Positions 10,425 through 21,400 of a stretch of 64,000 nucleotides of DNA are shown one piece after another. Positions within the stretch are counted from its first letter, which is position 1; the number at the start of each line of letters is the position of its first letter. The translations under genes were made by a program, and so were the position numbers. The stretch lies in NCBI GenBank assembly GCA_030141605.1, contig JAQGDQ010000104.1, positions 555,610 through 619,609 on the forward strand, written 5' to 3'. The notes under the pieces were generated by a model. The model did no database searches. It worked only from the letters and a program-made list of their open reading frames with translations, and had not been told where the DNA came from. Origin of the DNA: Tubiluchus corallicola. Lineage: Eukaryota; Priapulida; Priapulimorpha; Priapulimorphida; Tubiluchidae.

Positions 10425-12074
10425 TCAGTCGTAAGCAAGTTTAAAGCTTCTTTCCTGTTCCTTCCGTCTGGTGTCGTACAGTTTTCCAACTTCATCCACT
10501 TTCCTTCGGAGCAAGGCCGTGTTTTCATCTACCCATTGCAATGAATCCATATGGGCATTCAGAATTTTTGTAATCTGCCGCATTGGGTTGTCTGCATCTT
10601 GGCTTTCATTTGTTCTATTGAGATGGTCAATGATTTCTTTTAGATCACTCACCATTCTCTTCAACTGTCCATCTATGTTTTCAGCCAACTGATATGTGTG
10701 TTCCCTTTCCAGATCTGCATGCTGGGGGTAAGAAAGAGCAGGCTGCTCTTCAACAGATTTTTCAAGATTCACCAGCATGTTTTCCAGCTCCTTCTGTTCA
10801 GCCAAAATAAAATCTAGTTCATGATCTAGTCTTTGTTGATCTAATTTTACTTTCTCTACATTTGCATTCAACTGTGTGATCTTTTCACCATTATCTATGA
10901 GGACGCGATCCCATGTGTTTATCAGAGTGGCTTGATTCAAGAAACTTTTTTCCTGTTCTTCCAATTCCAAAGTCCATTTATTAATGCATTCTTCCAACTG
11001 TCGGTAGTTCATTGCTGGTGGAACAGTGGCAGTAGATGTTACTGTGGCTGTAGTGAGAGCAACTGTGGTCGTAACAGGTGCACATGTGACAGCAAAAGTC
11101 AATGCAACTGTCGGTTTCGGTGCGGAAGTTGTTTGAAATGTGGGCTGCACAGTGGGTGCTGTAGATGTTGCCTGCAAGCTCAAAGGTTGCACTTCTGCTG
11201 CTGGAGTGGTCTTGGGCATTCCATATGTAGCTACTGTAGTGGATGCAGTGACTGATACGTCCTTACTTGCCGCAGTCGGTAGACCTATTGATGTTGTAGT
11301 CTCTAACCTAAGACCAACCGTAACTGGCGTACCAGTAAAGCCGCTTCCCAATTGGAATCCTGTACCTGCTGATGTAGATGGCGTACTTAGCAAAAAACCA
11401 GTGTTAGGTGCACTCGCAACAGTGGATGTAGTAGAAAAAGCATTCTCTGTAGCTCCTGTAGTCTGAGCCGAAACGTTTGGTGCCACAGCTGCTTGGTTAA
11501 AATTTAGTGTAGGTGCTGCCTGAATAGTTTGTAATCCCAATGCTGAAGTTCCTGGTGCCACTGCAGTAGGAGTGACAGCTGAACTAGTAAAACTGAATCC
11601 AGTACTTGGAGTTTGCTTGATCCCAAATGAAAATCCACCACTATCTGCTGGTTTGGTCGGTGCGTTTCCAAAATTGGAAGAAAATAATCCACCAGTAGGT
11701 TGTGTAGTTGAAGAAACACTGGCACTGCCCAATGCAAACCCAGTAAAGCTCTGAGTTGCTGGTTTTGTCAAACCAGCTCCAAGTTGAAAACTCTGAGTTG
11801 CTGGTGTTGTCAAGCCAGCCCCTAGTTGAAAACCACTAACACTCTGTGACTGGACGTTAGCTGGTTTTGGAGCACTGAACTGAAAACTACCAGGTGTTAC
11901 TGCAGAACTCACTGAGGTACTAGCGCCAAATTGAAAACTAGTTGAAGAAGAGCCAATGCTCTGTGCTGCTGGCATTGTACTGGCTCCGAACTGAAAACCA
12001 CTAACAGCACTGGTAGTCTGTGGAACTGTTGAAGGCGTTCCAAATGTAAACCCCCCTTGCTGTTGTGAAGCCAT
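10425..12074 (-). CDS. NUP62: Nucleoporin 62
   Basis: Central-channel FG nucleoporin of the nuclear pore; with Nup54 and Nup58 it forms the coiled-coil trimer that carries cargo-binding FG repeats. The 549-residue frame is one exon from ATG to stop. Residues 1-350 are a Ser/Thr/Ala-rich disordered region with FQFG, FTFG, FSFG and FQLG repeats, followed by a T/V-rich linker. From residue 355 the conserved coiled coil begins (YRQLEECINKWTLELEEQEK). It contains WDR.LIDNGEKI, RLDHELDFIL, ENIDGQLKRM, KILNAHMDSLQW and the end RRKEQERSF. Length is close to human NUP62. As I recall, the mammalian coding sequence is also a single exon, so intronless structure need not mean retroposition. A 5' UTR intron may exist. 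No related gene competes for this identification. Confidence 0.96.
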   Translation of the reverse strand: MASQQQGGFTFGTPSTVPQTTSAVSGFQFGASTMPAAQSIGSSSTSFQFGASTSVSSAVTPGSFQFSAPKPANVQSQSVSGFQLGAGLTTPATQSFQLGAGLTKPATQSFTGFALGSASVSSTTQPTGGLFSSNFGNAPTKPADSGGFSFGIKQTPSTGFSFTSSAVTPTAVAPGTSALGLQTIQAAPTLNFNQAAVAPNVSAQTTGATENAFSTTSTVASAPNTGFLLSTPSTSAGTGFQLGSGFTGTPVTVGLRLETTTSIGLPTAASKDVSVTASTTVATYGMPKTTPAAEVQPLSLQATSTAPTVQPTFQTTSAPKPTVALTFAVTCAPVTTTVALTTATVTSTATVPPAMNYRQLEECINKWTLELEEQEKSFLNQATLINTWDRVLIDNGEKITQLNANVEKVKLDQQRLDHELDFILAEQKELENMLVNLEKSVEEQPALSYPQHADLEREHTYQLAENIDGQLKRMVSDLKEIIDHLNRTNESQDADNPMRQITKILNAHMDSLQWVDENTALLRRKVDEVGKLYDTRRKEQERSFKLAYD

Positions 12075-13493
12075 AACGTGATATTATTCGGCAGTCAAGA
12101 AGATGGCATAAAAATCTAAGAGCGACAGAATTTCTACAGAAACATTCTTGAAACAATTCGCGCAAAAAAGCGACGAATACGACAAGCAATAAGGGAAATC
12201 GACTCAGATCGTTAAAACGCACACTAAACGGCGAGGATTTCTACGTTCCCATCACTGACTATCTGAGTGATACCGCGTGACATACGTGGTCTGCAGCAGC
12301 CAGCTGTTAGGTTGTTGCTTTCAAAGTGGTGGTTAGTGAGCGAGTCTTATTCGTCACGTTTGTGACGATGATGATACCACACGAAGAGATTCATAATCCA
12401 TTAGGATGTCTCTAGATATTGATTATTAAAAGCATCGGCGTCGATTGATCAGGACAGCTGTTTAGCATTTTGACAACCATAACCGATGGTAACAGTGAGC
12501 ACGTTGTAAGATGAGTTGACGTCTTTTATCATTTTTCGCGCTTTGCACATTTAATCGTATCAGCCTTGGTTTAATTTGATTTATAATTTAACTTATAGAA
12601 AAACATGAAATACAGTCACAGAGCTTAATAATGGCAACGATTGAAGTTGTTCACATATATGGCATGGCAAACTTCATAAATGGCTAAACTCTTTTCAGTT
12701 TTTGGATTCTGTTGGTAATATCTAAATTTACGTATTCGTACATCCACATGTCATTGCATACTGGATGAATGGTGTTAGCTTACATGCGTCAAACATGCTC
12801 TGACTGCTCCTAAACTTGGTACTTATTTTATGATCAGCTTCAGTGTAATAGGTTAAACTATAGAATAGTCATATAGCCTGCCCATCATGCTGAGAATTTT
12901 CAGAATAGACAGCTTTAGAATAACTGAGATTCAAGTTTGAATGACAAAGTCTCCAAATTGGCACAGGTGTGTTAGATTTAGATATGTATAGACTCCCCCA
13001 AAAGAAATAGCTGGAGACAGTGTTCCAGTTAAAAAGTTAAAACCACATAAAAATATTTTTTCTGGCTCTCACAGTCACCCATCAAATTAGTAATCAGATC
13101 CAATGCAGCTTAACTTTTGTAGCTACTACAATTGCTCAGTTATTCTCCTCACCACAGTACAAAAAGCTGGAAATCTTACACAGCATTTTGTTTAAGAGAG
13201 CAAAAACGAGCTAGTAGCTGACAAAATTTTTGAAATTTGACTATTTTCCATTTTTGAATGCCAAAATTTTGACTAGTTTCCAATTTTTGGTAATTGTGGA
13301 CTATGCGGTCTGTGCTGTCGTGACATACCCCAGGTTGAGAACTTCTGCATTTCACAGACTTGTCCAGGTTTACCATTATGTGTTCCAAGTAAAAAACTGT
13401 TCATGTGTACGTGGTTTTTCAGGTTTAATTTAGCAATGTGATACTGACGTGCTTTTTTCTGTGTTGCCTAGCAAACACAAAATACATTGAGAC
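12075..13493. promoter_or_regulatory. Divergent promoter region of NUP62 and the Eph-like gene
   Basis: 1.4 kb between the ATG of NUP62 (minus) and the ATG of the Eph-like gene (plus). It should hold both 5' UTRs and both promoters. GC is raised at 12100-12400, next to NUP62, as expected for a housekeeping promoter. I cannot place a TATA box or transcription start with confidence. Confidence 0.45.
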
Positions 13494-14991
13494 ATGTTCT
13501 TTTCTTTGAGTTCTTCCAAGATGTGGTGGTGCATAATTCTGTTTAGCTTGGCAATTTACCCTGGTTTTATTTTTGCCGTTGAATATGGTAAGTCGTTAAT
13601 CTTTGTATATGATTAACTGTGCTTTTCTTCTGGACATCAGTAAACTATATAATGATGGAATAAACCCATAACTCATTAAATCGTTTAATCCTAACACTGT
13701 TAATTAAAGATACGAAAAGTGACAAAATTGGAACCAGGCACCCTTGTGTTACAAACTTGAAACAGCTTTGGTTGCTGGACACAGTCGTGTGCGATCAGTG
13801 TCTGTTCTGAGTCAAACCTGATGACTTGCCAATTTTTATAGCATTTGAAAATATTTGTTTACTCACAGTAAGATAATTAATAACCAATTTTGATTATTTT
13901 TTTTCATTTAATTTTAAACCTCTTCAATACTTGTCTATGTCTCTAGCTCTACTATCTCTTTAAACACCTACAAACTCTGCAAAACAATTTATCAAGCATT
14001 GGGTTTATTTCATTGTATTTATAATTCACGTAATTTATAATAGTGCAATTGAAATTCTATGTACAATTAAATGTTAAATTAATTTTGTTTTGTGATGACT
14101 TCTTAAAACTGTTCCATTGATTTAGTAATACTGCAATTGTGTGTTTCAAATAAACTCTTGAAAAACCACATTCTGGGATACCATATTTTGGAGAATCGTG
14201 TGAAATTTCACAAGTGGAGATATAGGATCATAGGAGTCACCCACCAGAACCTAAATTGCTGTCTTTGTTTAGATATTAGGACCTAATCTTGTCCCATTAC
14301 GCACATGAAGTAACCTTTCTTGGAATGCTAGATACTTTGAATGGGGCGAATAATAGGAAAAACAATGAGCTGCTGCCAGTAATATGGGGTGATAACCTGC
14401 AGGTGATATCCCCCCCCCAGAAATTGATAAAAAAATCTGTAAGCGATGAGAGTAATAACAGTCATATCTTACATGAAATCAGTGTTGTGTAAGATGGCAA
14501 ACTCATTTACTGAATATTAGGATTTTAATCATTTTTAGACCATCCAGACTCTAAAAGTGGTCAAACAGACATCACCATTATCACCAGTGTAAGCCATTTT
14601 GAGCTACAGAATGTTATGTATTATATTTTGTATCATTTTTGAACAATTTCATTACTAATATGTTACATACTGACTGCAGCTTAATATGAATGGTTAGCTT
14701 TATGACATGTTTTACATGTGTACATGATTTAGGAACGCTACTTGATACTGCTGCTAGCTTTTCTAAATGGACATTGTATGATAAGGATGGAGACGGCATT
14801 GGCGTGAGTACTTTAATTTATGTATTCGTGTTTGTTAGTTTTTGGGTTCCATAATGTTTGCATTTTATTTTGCTTGCCCATGGGCACTAGGCAGTGTCTT
14901 TGAATTTTAGTTTAAATTTTATTTATTTATAATTGTTTTATAATTGTGGCTGTAAAAAACAGAATATATATATATACTATTTAAAGTGATT

Positions 14992-15032
<41 letters not shown>

Positions 15033-15358
15033 AAACCTTGAATGCTTTTTATAGTCTCTTAATGATCATTTATTGATTTCAGGTATTTTGTTTTACTTTC
15101 CCCCTTAAATAATAATTGCAAGACTATAGAAGGCATTGAACACTGAACATTTATGTGAAAGATTGCAAGTCTCAGGAGACCGCGCCATATTTTCAGTAAA
15201 CTTTTGACTTGCATATACATTAGTGCTAAGCCTAGTCTTCGAGCAAGCTACCCTTATAGCACTGTTAATGTCATACATAGTCCTTAGCTGGGAGTTATCC
15301 GTTATCTGGTTTCATAGGTGGCTTGCTGCTCTTTCACATGTGTCTCTCTCTCATGCAT

Positions 15359-15455
<97 letters not shown>

Positions 15456-18400
15456 CTCTCTCTCTCTCTCGTTCTTTTCTTTCTTTCTAATTATGACTAT
15501 TTTTCTCGCGAGAATTTCCCCTTGTAACTGTGCTAACATGTAATAAACAAACAGTAAAACAGGCTTACAGGACTGCGGAAACGTTTACAAGAGATAAACA
15601 TGTGGTAAAAAACATTTTGTCAGAATAACATCATGAATGGGAATGCAGGATGCAGACTGTATCTGTCTTTTTATGGCAACTATTTTTAAAAGATTTTTTA
15701 GTAGGAAACACTTCCTGTTGTGTGCATACACAACGTAATTTTGCTGACCCGAAAATTTGTTGCTTGCACGTGGTGAAAGGCAGGGCTAATATTCTGAGCC
15801 TGGGCATTAACACATGATACATATTTATATTACTTCATTGGAAAAGTTTGTTTCAAACGTTTCTGTCATTAAGGTATAATAAGCTGCTCGGTTTTATAGC
15901 ATTGAACAACCATAAATGCTAAACATTCTTCTGTAGGCTGTTCAGTATGAGAATTACATGTTAACAACACAGACACATTTGTAAACTTATTCTAGAATGA
16001 GACTGTGTTTAAAGCCAGTTATACGTGCTAAAGCATTGCACTTTTAGTTAACAAGCAGTTTAAACACATTGGTAAAAAAGCACTGTGTGCTTTCTTAAAT
16101 ATATTTATAGACTGATAGATTGTATGACACTTTTCCTGTATGGCAGCTACTCATCCATTTACTATCCAGGTTCAGTATCTGACCGTGGTTGACAAAAGAA
16201 TGCCTTGACTAGTCAGCTGTTCTCCTGCTCCCAAACTATAGCCTCATTTATTTGCATAATTTTCTAATCTACTTTAAATTGTAACAAATAAAATGCTCTT
16301 CTTAATTTTTAGTGGGACGCTGATGAGACCACAAAAAGTTTTCTCACTCGAAGCTTATACCATAGAGGTCAGATGAATTGGCTGATTTCGCCTTACATAG
16401 ACCTGCATGGTGTTGGGATGGTTGACCTGCATTTAACAGTGAACTTTACTTCATGTCATTTTGACAAGTTACTGTTTGACAATTGCCGAATGTCTCAAAC
16501 TGTTAAACTCTTGAGTCAGAATCAGACGTCGTTCACCCTTCTCAAGAACCCGTCAACGCTGACCGACGATTTTGAAGCGGTAGCAGAAGTTCTCCCACAC
16601 GACTATGATGAGGCCACGGAAGTTAACATTTACGATGTGGCGACTCCGATGGCGACAACCGGTATGTACGTCGCCTTAGTTGACTATGGCACCTCCGTAA
16701 CTTTGAGCAAGATTACGATCCGACACAAATATTGTAGCCATGAGATTCATAAGCTTGTCATATTTGAACAAAGTGTGCCATCTCTCGAACCGCACACGGG
16801 GCGGTGTGCAGACAATGCCGTATCTGCCGCACCTGTGCAACGCACTTGTAACAGTGAAGGCGATTGGTCGCCACTTCGAGAGGAATGCAAATGCAGAAGT
16901 CGTTTCGTTGGTGTTGGAAATCGATGCATTGGTAAGACAACGACTGAGAAATGGTTGAGATTTTGTCTTAAAATACATTTAGAGATGACTTTAAATTTTG
17001 AAAAATGTTGCTTTGTCTCTGAACATTATTTGTGGATGTACCTGTGGTCCTCTTGCCCATTGCTAGGCCACTCCTTGTTACCTGCTACTCAACTGCATGA
17101 CCAAGTACTCAATTATGGCTGACAGTGCAAGCAGTCGGAGAGTCCTGTTCGAGCCATGTTCCAAACGAACAAACTTCTCTAGTTTTAGGTTTATTGAGTA
17201 CTTGATCAGTAAGTAGAGGATGACCACCTGTCTTCATTGTATGCTGAGGTTATGAATACAGACCCAATACCATCTATCCTTAAGCAGTTATGTATGGCAC
17301 CATTACTTTTCTTTTTCTCTTTTGCACTCATCCACCCATATACCAACAGGAGCTGAATAGTGCATAACTGCATGAACAAGCTCTTTTTACCCTAACTAAA
17401 CTACCCTTAAATCTCCAAAATATGAGTTTGCAAACTTTACTTTTGTCACAGTGGTAAATAAAGGCAGCAGAGTTTGTAAAAACTAAGAATTTGTTCTGGG
17501 TAGTACATGTATTTTTGTAGTTTGTAGAGCTTGTAATGAATTAAATATGACAAATCAAGGCAATAATCATTATATTCATTTATGAATGTACATGTATTTT
17601 TGTACTACATTGTAATACAAATGACAATTATAAATGGGCCACTGCATTACAAATGAATAACCCAATATACTATAACTATAACTATAACCCAAGGTTGACT
17701 GCAATATTATTTTTATATCTCTTTGTTAAAGATTTTTAGCATTTAATCTTTTGTAACTAACATAGTGCATATTACGCCGAACCTGAAGATATCGTCCCTT
17801 ATAACCGAAAGTCCCTTATATCCGAGTACCTTATATACGAAGATTTTTACATAGGAAAAACGTTACGAAAAATCGGGACCGGTATTTGTAGTCGCCTTAT
17901 AAGTGAGTACCTTATACCCGATGTTGACTATAATATTATTTTTATATCTCTTTGTTAAAGATTTTTAGCATTTAATCTTCTGTAACTAACATAGTGCAGA
18001 TTAAAGCTGTGCATTCACCAAGCAAATTTGTCTTCATGGAGATTTTTGTTTTGCAAATTTTTTCTGTAATATCCAACTCTTGTTACAACAAAAAACGTCT
18101 AACCATTTTGTCATAATCAAATAAGAAACATCTGTCCACAAAACCCTATAACTATAACCTATACCAAATTGAATTAGAAAAGTCGGCTAATTTTTATGTT
18201 TCTGATGTTGTTTTATATTCACTCTTCAATGAATTATTTACATGTATTTATTGCTAATAGTGATTGTCATTTCAGCTCAGAAGTGTACAGCGTCAACGTG
18301 CAAAAATGGCGCCACCTGTTCTGAGAATTCTGGAACTTTCGTTTGTCATTGCACTGAAGGATACACCGGACAGATGTGCGAGTCAGTATGTGAGTAACTG

Positions 18401-21400
18401 ACATAATTTTTGCTGTGTAATTTTCTGTAGACTGCATTTTTAGAGCTCTTTTAGCTCGCTGTAGTTTTAACTTCTTCTGTTATAATGAAGGATTTATATA
18501 TGTAACGCAAAACGGTTAAATCCAACTCATCCTAATGTTTGTGTACATTGGTTTATCTTAATTATGCAAGCAACAAAGGCGAAGCTGATTTTGAGAAATA
18601 AAGTGTGTGGGTTCACAAACGCATGCATTGTACTACGAATGATACTTATTGGTGATGGGGAAAACAAATTCTTAAAATGAAAATAACAGTTAACGCCCAC
18701 TTAAGCAAAGACATGGTTTTTATTCAGACAACGTATACTTTTATTTAGGTGGATTGCTGCATGAGTATGATCGTAACTGGTCAAAACGTTGTAGGTGCTG
18801 CTTGTGTCTGAATAAAAGCCATGTCTTTGCTTAAATGGGTGCTGGCTTTTATTCTCATTTGAATGGCATTTGTACATGCAGTGGGAGCTATAAAAATTTT
18901 CTAGCTTTTTCTTACATTATACGTTGCAAAATTTTGTTAGATTTCAAGCAAGCTTTTTTTATTTGTTGCATTACATGTACTTTATTGGCATATGTTTGTA
19001 CGTCAGTTCTTTATCTTGCTTTCCCTTTCTTTTCATTCTTGTTTCTCCTCTTTATGTTTCTTAAATCTGGAATGTTTGTACTGTGAAATCAAAAAACATA
19101 GTTTGATATTATTTAAGTTACTATGGTTGTAACTTGTTCCATCATATATGTCAAGCAAATACTTTAGTGTAATTACGTGGATGTATTTACAATGTTTTAC
19201 AGTAAACAGTGGACCCGATGAAATTTCTATCGTATTCGGTCACTCGAGTCGTGAAGGAGAATGCGTGTCCGAGGGTCAGCGGGTCAGTTTCCGCTGCATA
19301 GCGTCCGGCGGTTACGAGCCGATATCAATCGAGTGGTCTAGGGATCAACATGCACTGAATGTGGGAAACAAGGGCAATGTGGTAAAGCAGACTGATGGAA
19401 CTTACGTGAGTGGTAAGATTTTTTTAATTGATTCTTATCAGCTGCTAAAACGTGGCACCATTCCTGCTTTACTGTCCTGTGCCTCTAAACTTCTTTTTAC
19501 ATTTTGACTCGCCGAAACTGGGATTTGTCATTCACTGGGGCTTTCTAAATGATGATGTCCGTACCGAAAACCAGAAGTCGGTACATCAGCAAAAAGATAT
19601 CCTCTAAAATGAGCCACTGAACCAGCAGAGGCATCTTATCCATGTTATGATGCATATACATCCTCCCTCTATGAGGTAAGTAGACGTAATCAGTATGTCG
19701 AGTATAAACACCTGGAGTGAGTATCGAACCTAGGCTGTAGCAAACTATTTAAATGAAACGTAGATGTAAGACTGCTCGAATATTCGCTCCATGACAAAAT
19801 TGCCAAGTGTTATCATCGCTTTCATATGTTCAAGATTACATTTAAATCTGAGCAAAATATAGTGTGTATCCCATAATTCTTCGGGCAGAACTTTGGACCT
19901 ACTGATTATCACGCTGTGGAAATGCACTAAAAGAGTCTTTAGAAGCAATATATGAACAAATATCGGAACATTTTTGACATGCTTCAACTCGTTACTAAAT
20001 TTTGGGTTCTGTGTTTACTAACTCAGACGACTATTCCATTTATTTCTGTGCAGATGTGTTATGTACATACACATTTCCCTACCTGTTAAATTTGGTCTTG
20101 CCACTTCTGTCTTCAGTCATGTGACCAGGCAGTTGGCCAGGTATGCAATTCAAGTTGATATGGCGTGAATGTTGTGAATTGATATCTATTGTTTTTTTGC
20201 AAGTTATAAGCGCCAAAACTCAGGGAGACCACATGTAAGTGTCTAATTATATTTATTGAACTGCTTTATACAATTAGGGGTATTTTGCTGTTTTTTTTTG
20301 TATAATTATAGACAAAAATCACGTAACATAATTAGGTAACTTACCTGTATCAAACTTGTGTTTTTCGCTAAAAACTTCATGCTGTAATTTGTTATTACAG
20401 ATAAAATGACAATTGCTGCATATTAAACATATTTGGATGTTCTCGAGTTTAAATGTAGTACAGATGTAGCAAGAACCATTATTTCTCTTTCACCGATACA
20501 GTTTTAAGCCGATTATTAGTTGCTACAGTCAGCTGTGTTGCAGTCGCTGTCACGTTTCTTACAGCTAATACTCCATGATTGTTTCAGTTATGGAATCTCC
20601 GACGCTAACACTGTCGTCCCAGCATCATGGTTCAGTCATGACCTGTGAAGCCTACAACAGCTTCAACATCATGACTCCACTAGAAGCCAATCAGACACTT
20701 CAAGTTTGTTGTGAGTTTTGCATGGTTAATTACTCTCTTATATTTACTGTGTTTCATTTTTTATGTTTATTGTTTTTATTCATACTCATCTACTGGCTAG
20801 CAACTGATTCAGATATACAAGTCACAAAGTTCGTTTTTGTGCAGAATATTTAACTGACACAAATGATAAAATAAGTAAATTGGCGCAGTTATAAGCTGTA
20901 TGTACTTTCATAATGGAATCTGTTTATACCGTTTACCAAGGCTCTAGGTGAAACAAACACATTTAAGTTTCAGTTTCCTTTGCTGAACATATTGCAATGA
21001 TGCTGGGTATTCGCTGCCAAGGAGTCTGATTGGTCGCACATCTAGTCAATTTGTTTCTTAATATTTCGGATGCCATGTAATCCAGGTTCAATGCCAGGTT
21101 GATGAAAAACTTTATAAAGACAGACAGAAATTTGTAGAATTGCCAGTAAATTTGTCCCGTGTGCATCATTTATTTTTATTGTTATTAGTACTCTTTGTTG
21201 CTAAAATGTTACATACAATGTTTATTTATCCATATTTACATTAAAATTTGTATTTAAGCAGTTTTAAAAACTAATAAAAGCAATAATGTCGTATACTTGA
21301 AACCAAATTAAAACTATATACAAATGAATTGGAAATTTTACAAAATGCGCACAACATAATCCCGGTTATCATGCTAGTTGTGTCTACGGAACAGGTGCAG

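Noticed and set aside
10932-11754. Plus-strand ORFs over NUP62
   Set aside because: Antisense shadows of the Ser/Thr/Ala-rich NUP62 frame.
14539-14588. Candidate coding exon between exons 1 and 2 of the Eph-like gene (open frame with acceptor and donor-like ends)
   Set aside because: Including it with the good donor throws the next exon out of frame. Joining 13587 directly to 14733 restores the Eph-like text (EYGTLLDT).
15223-15543. ORFs encoding long Thr-His or Val-Cys runs
   Set aside because: Product of the (CA)n microsatellite.
19700-19745. Possible B box on the minus strand (AGGTTCGATAC)
   Set aside because: Single short match without an A box at the right distance.
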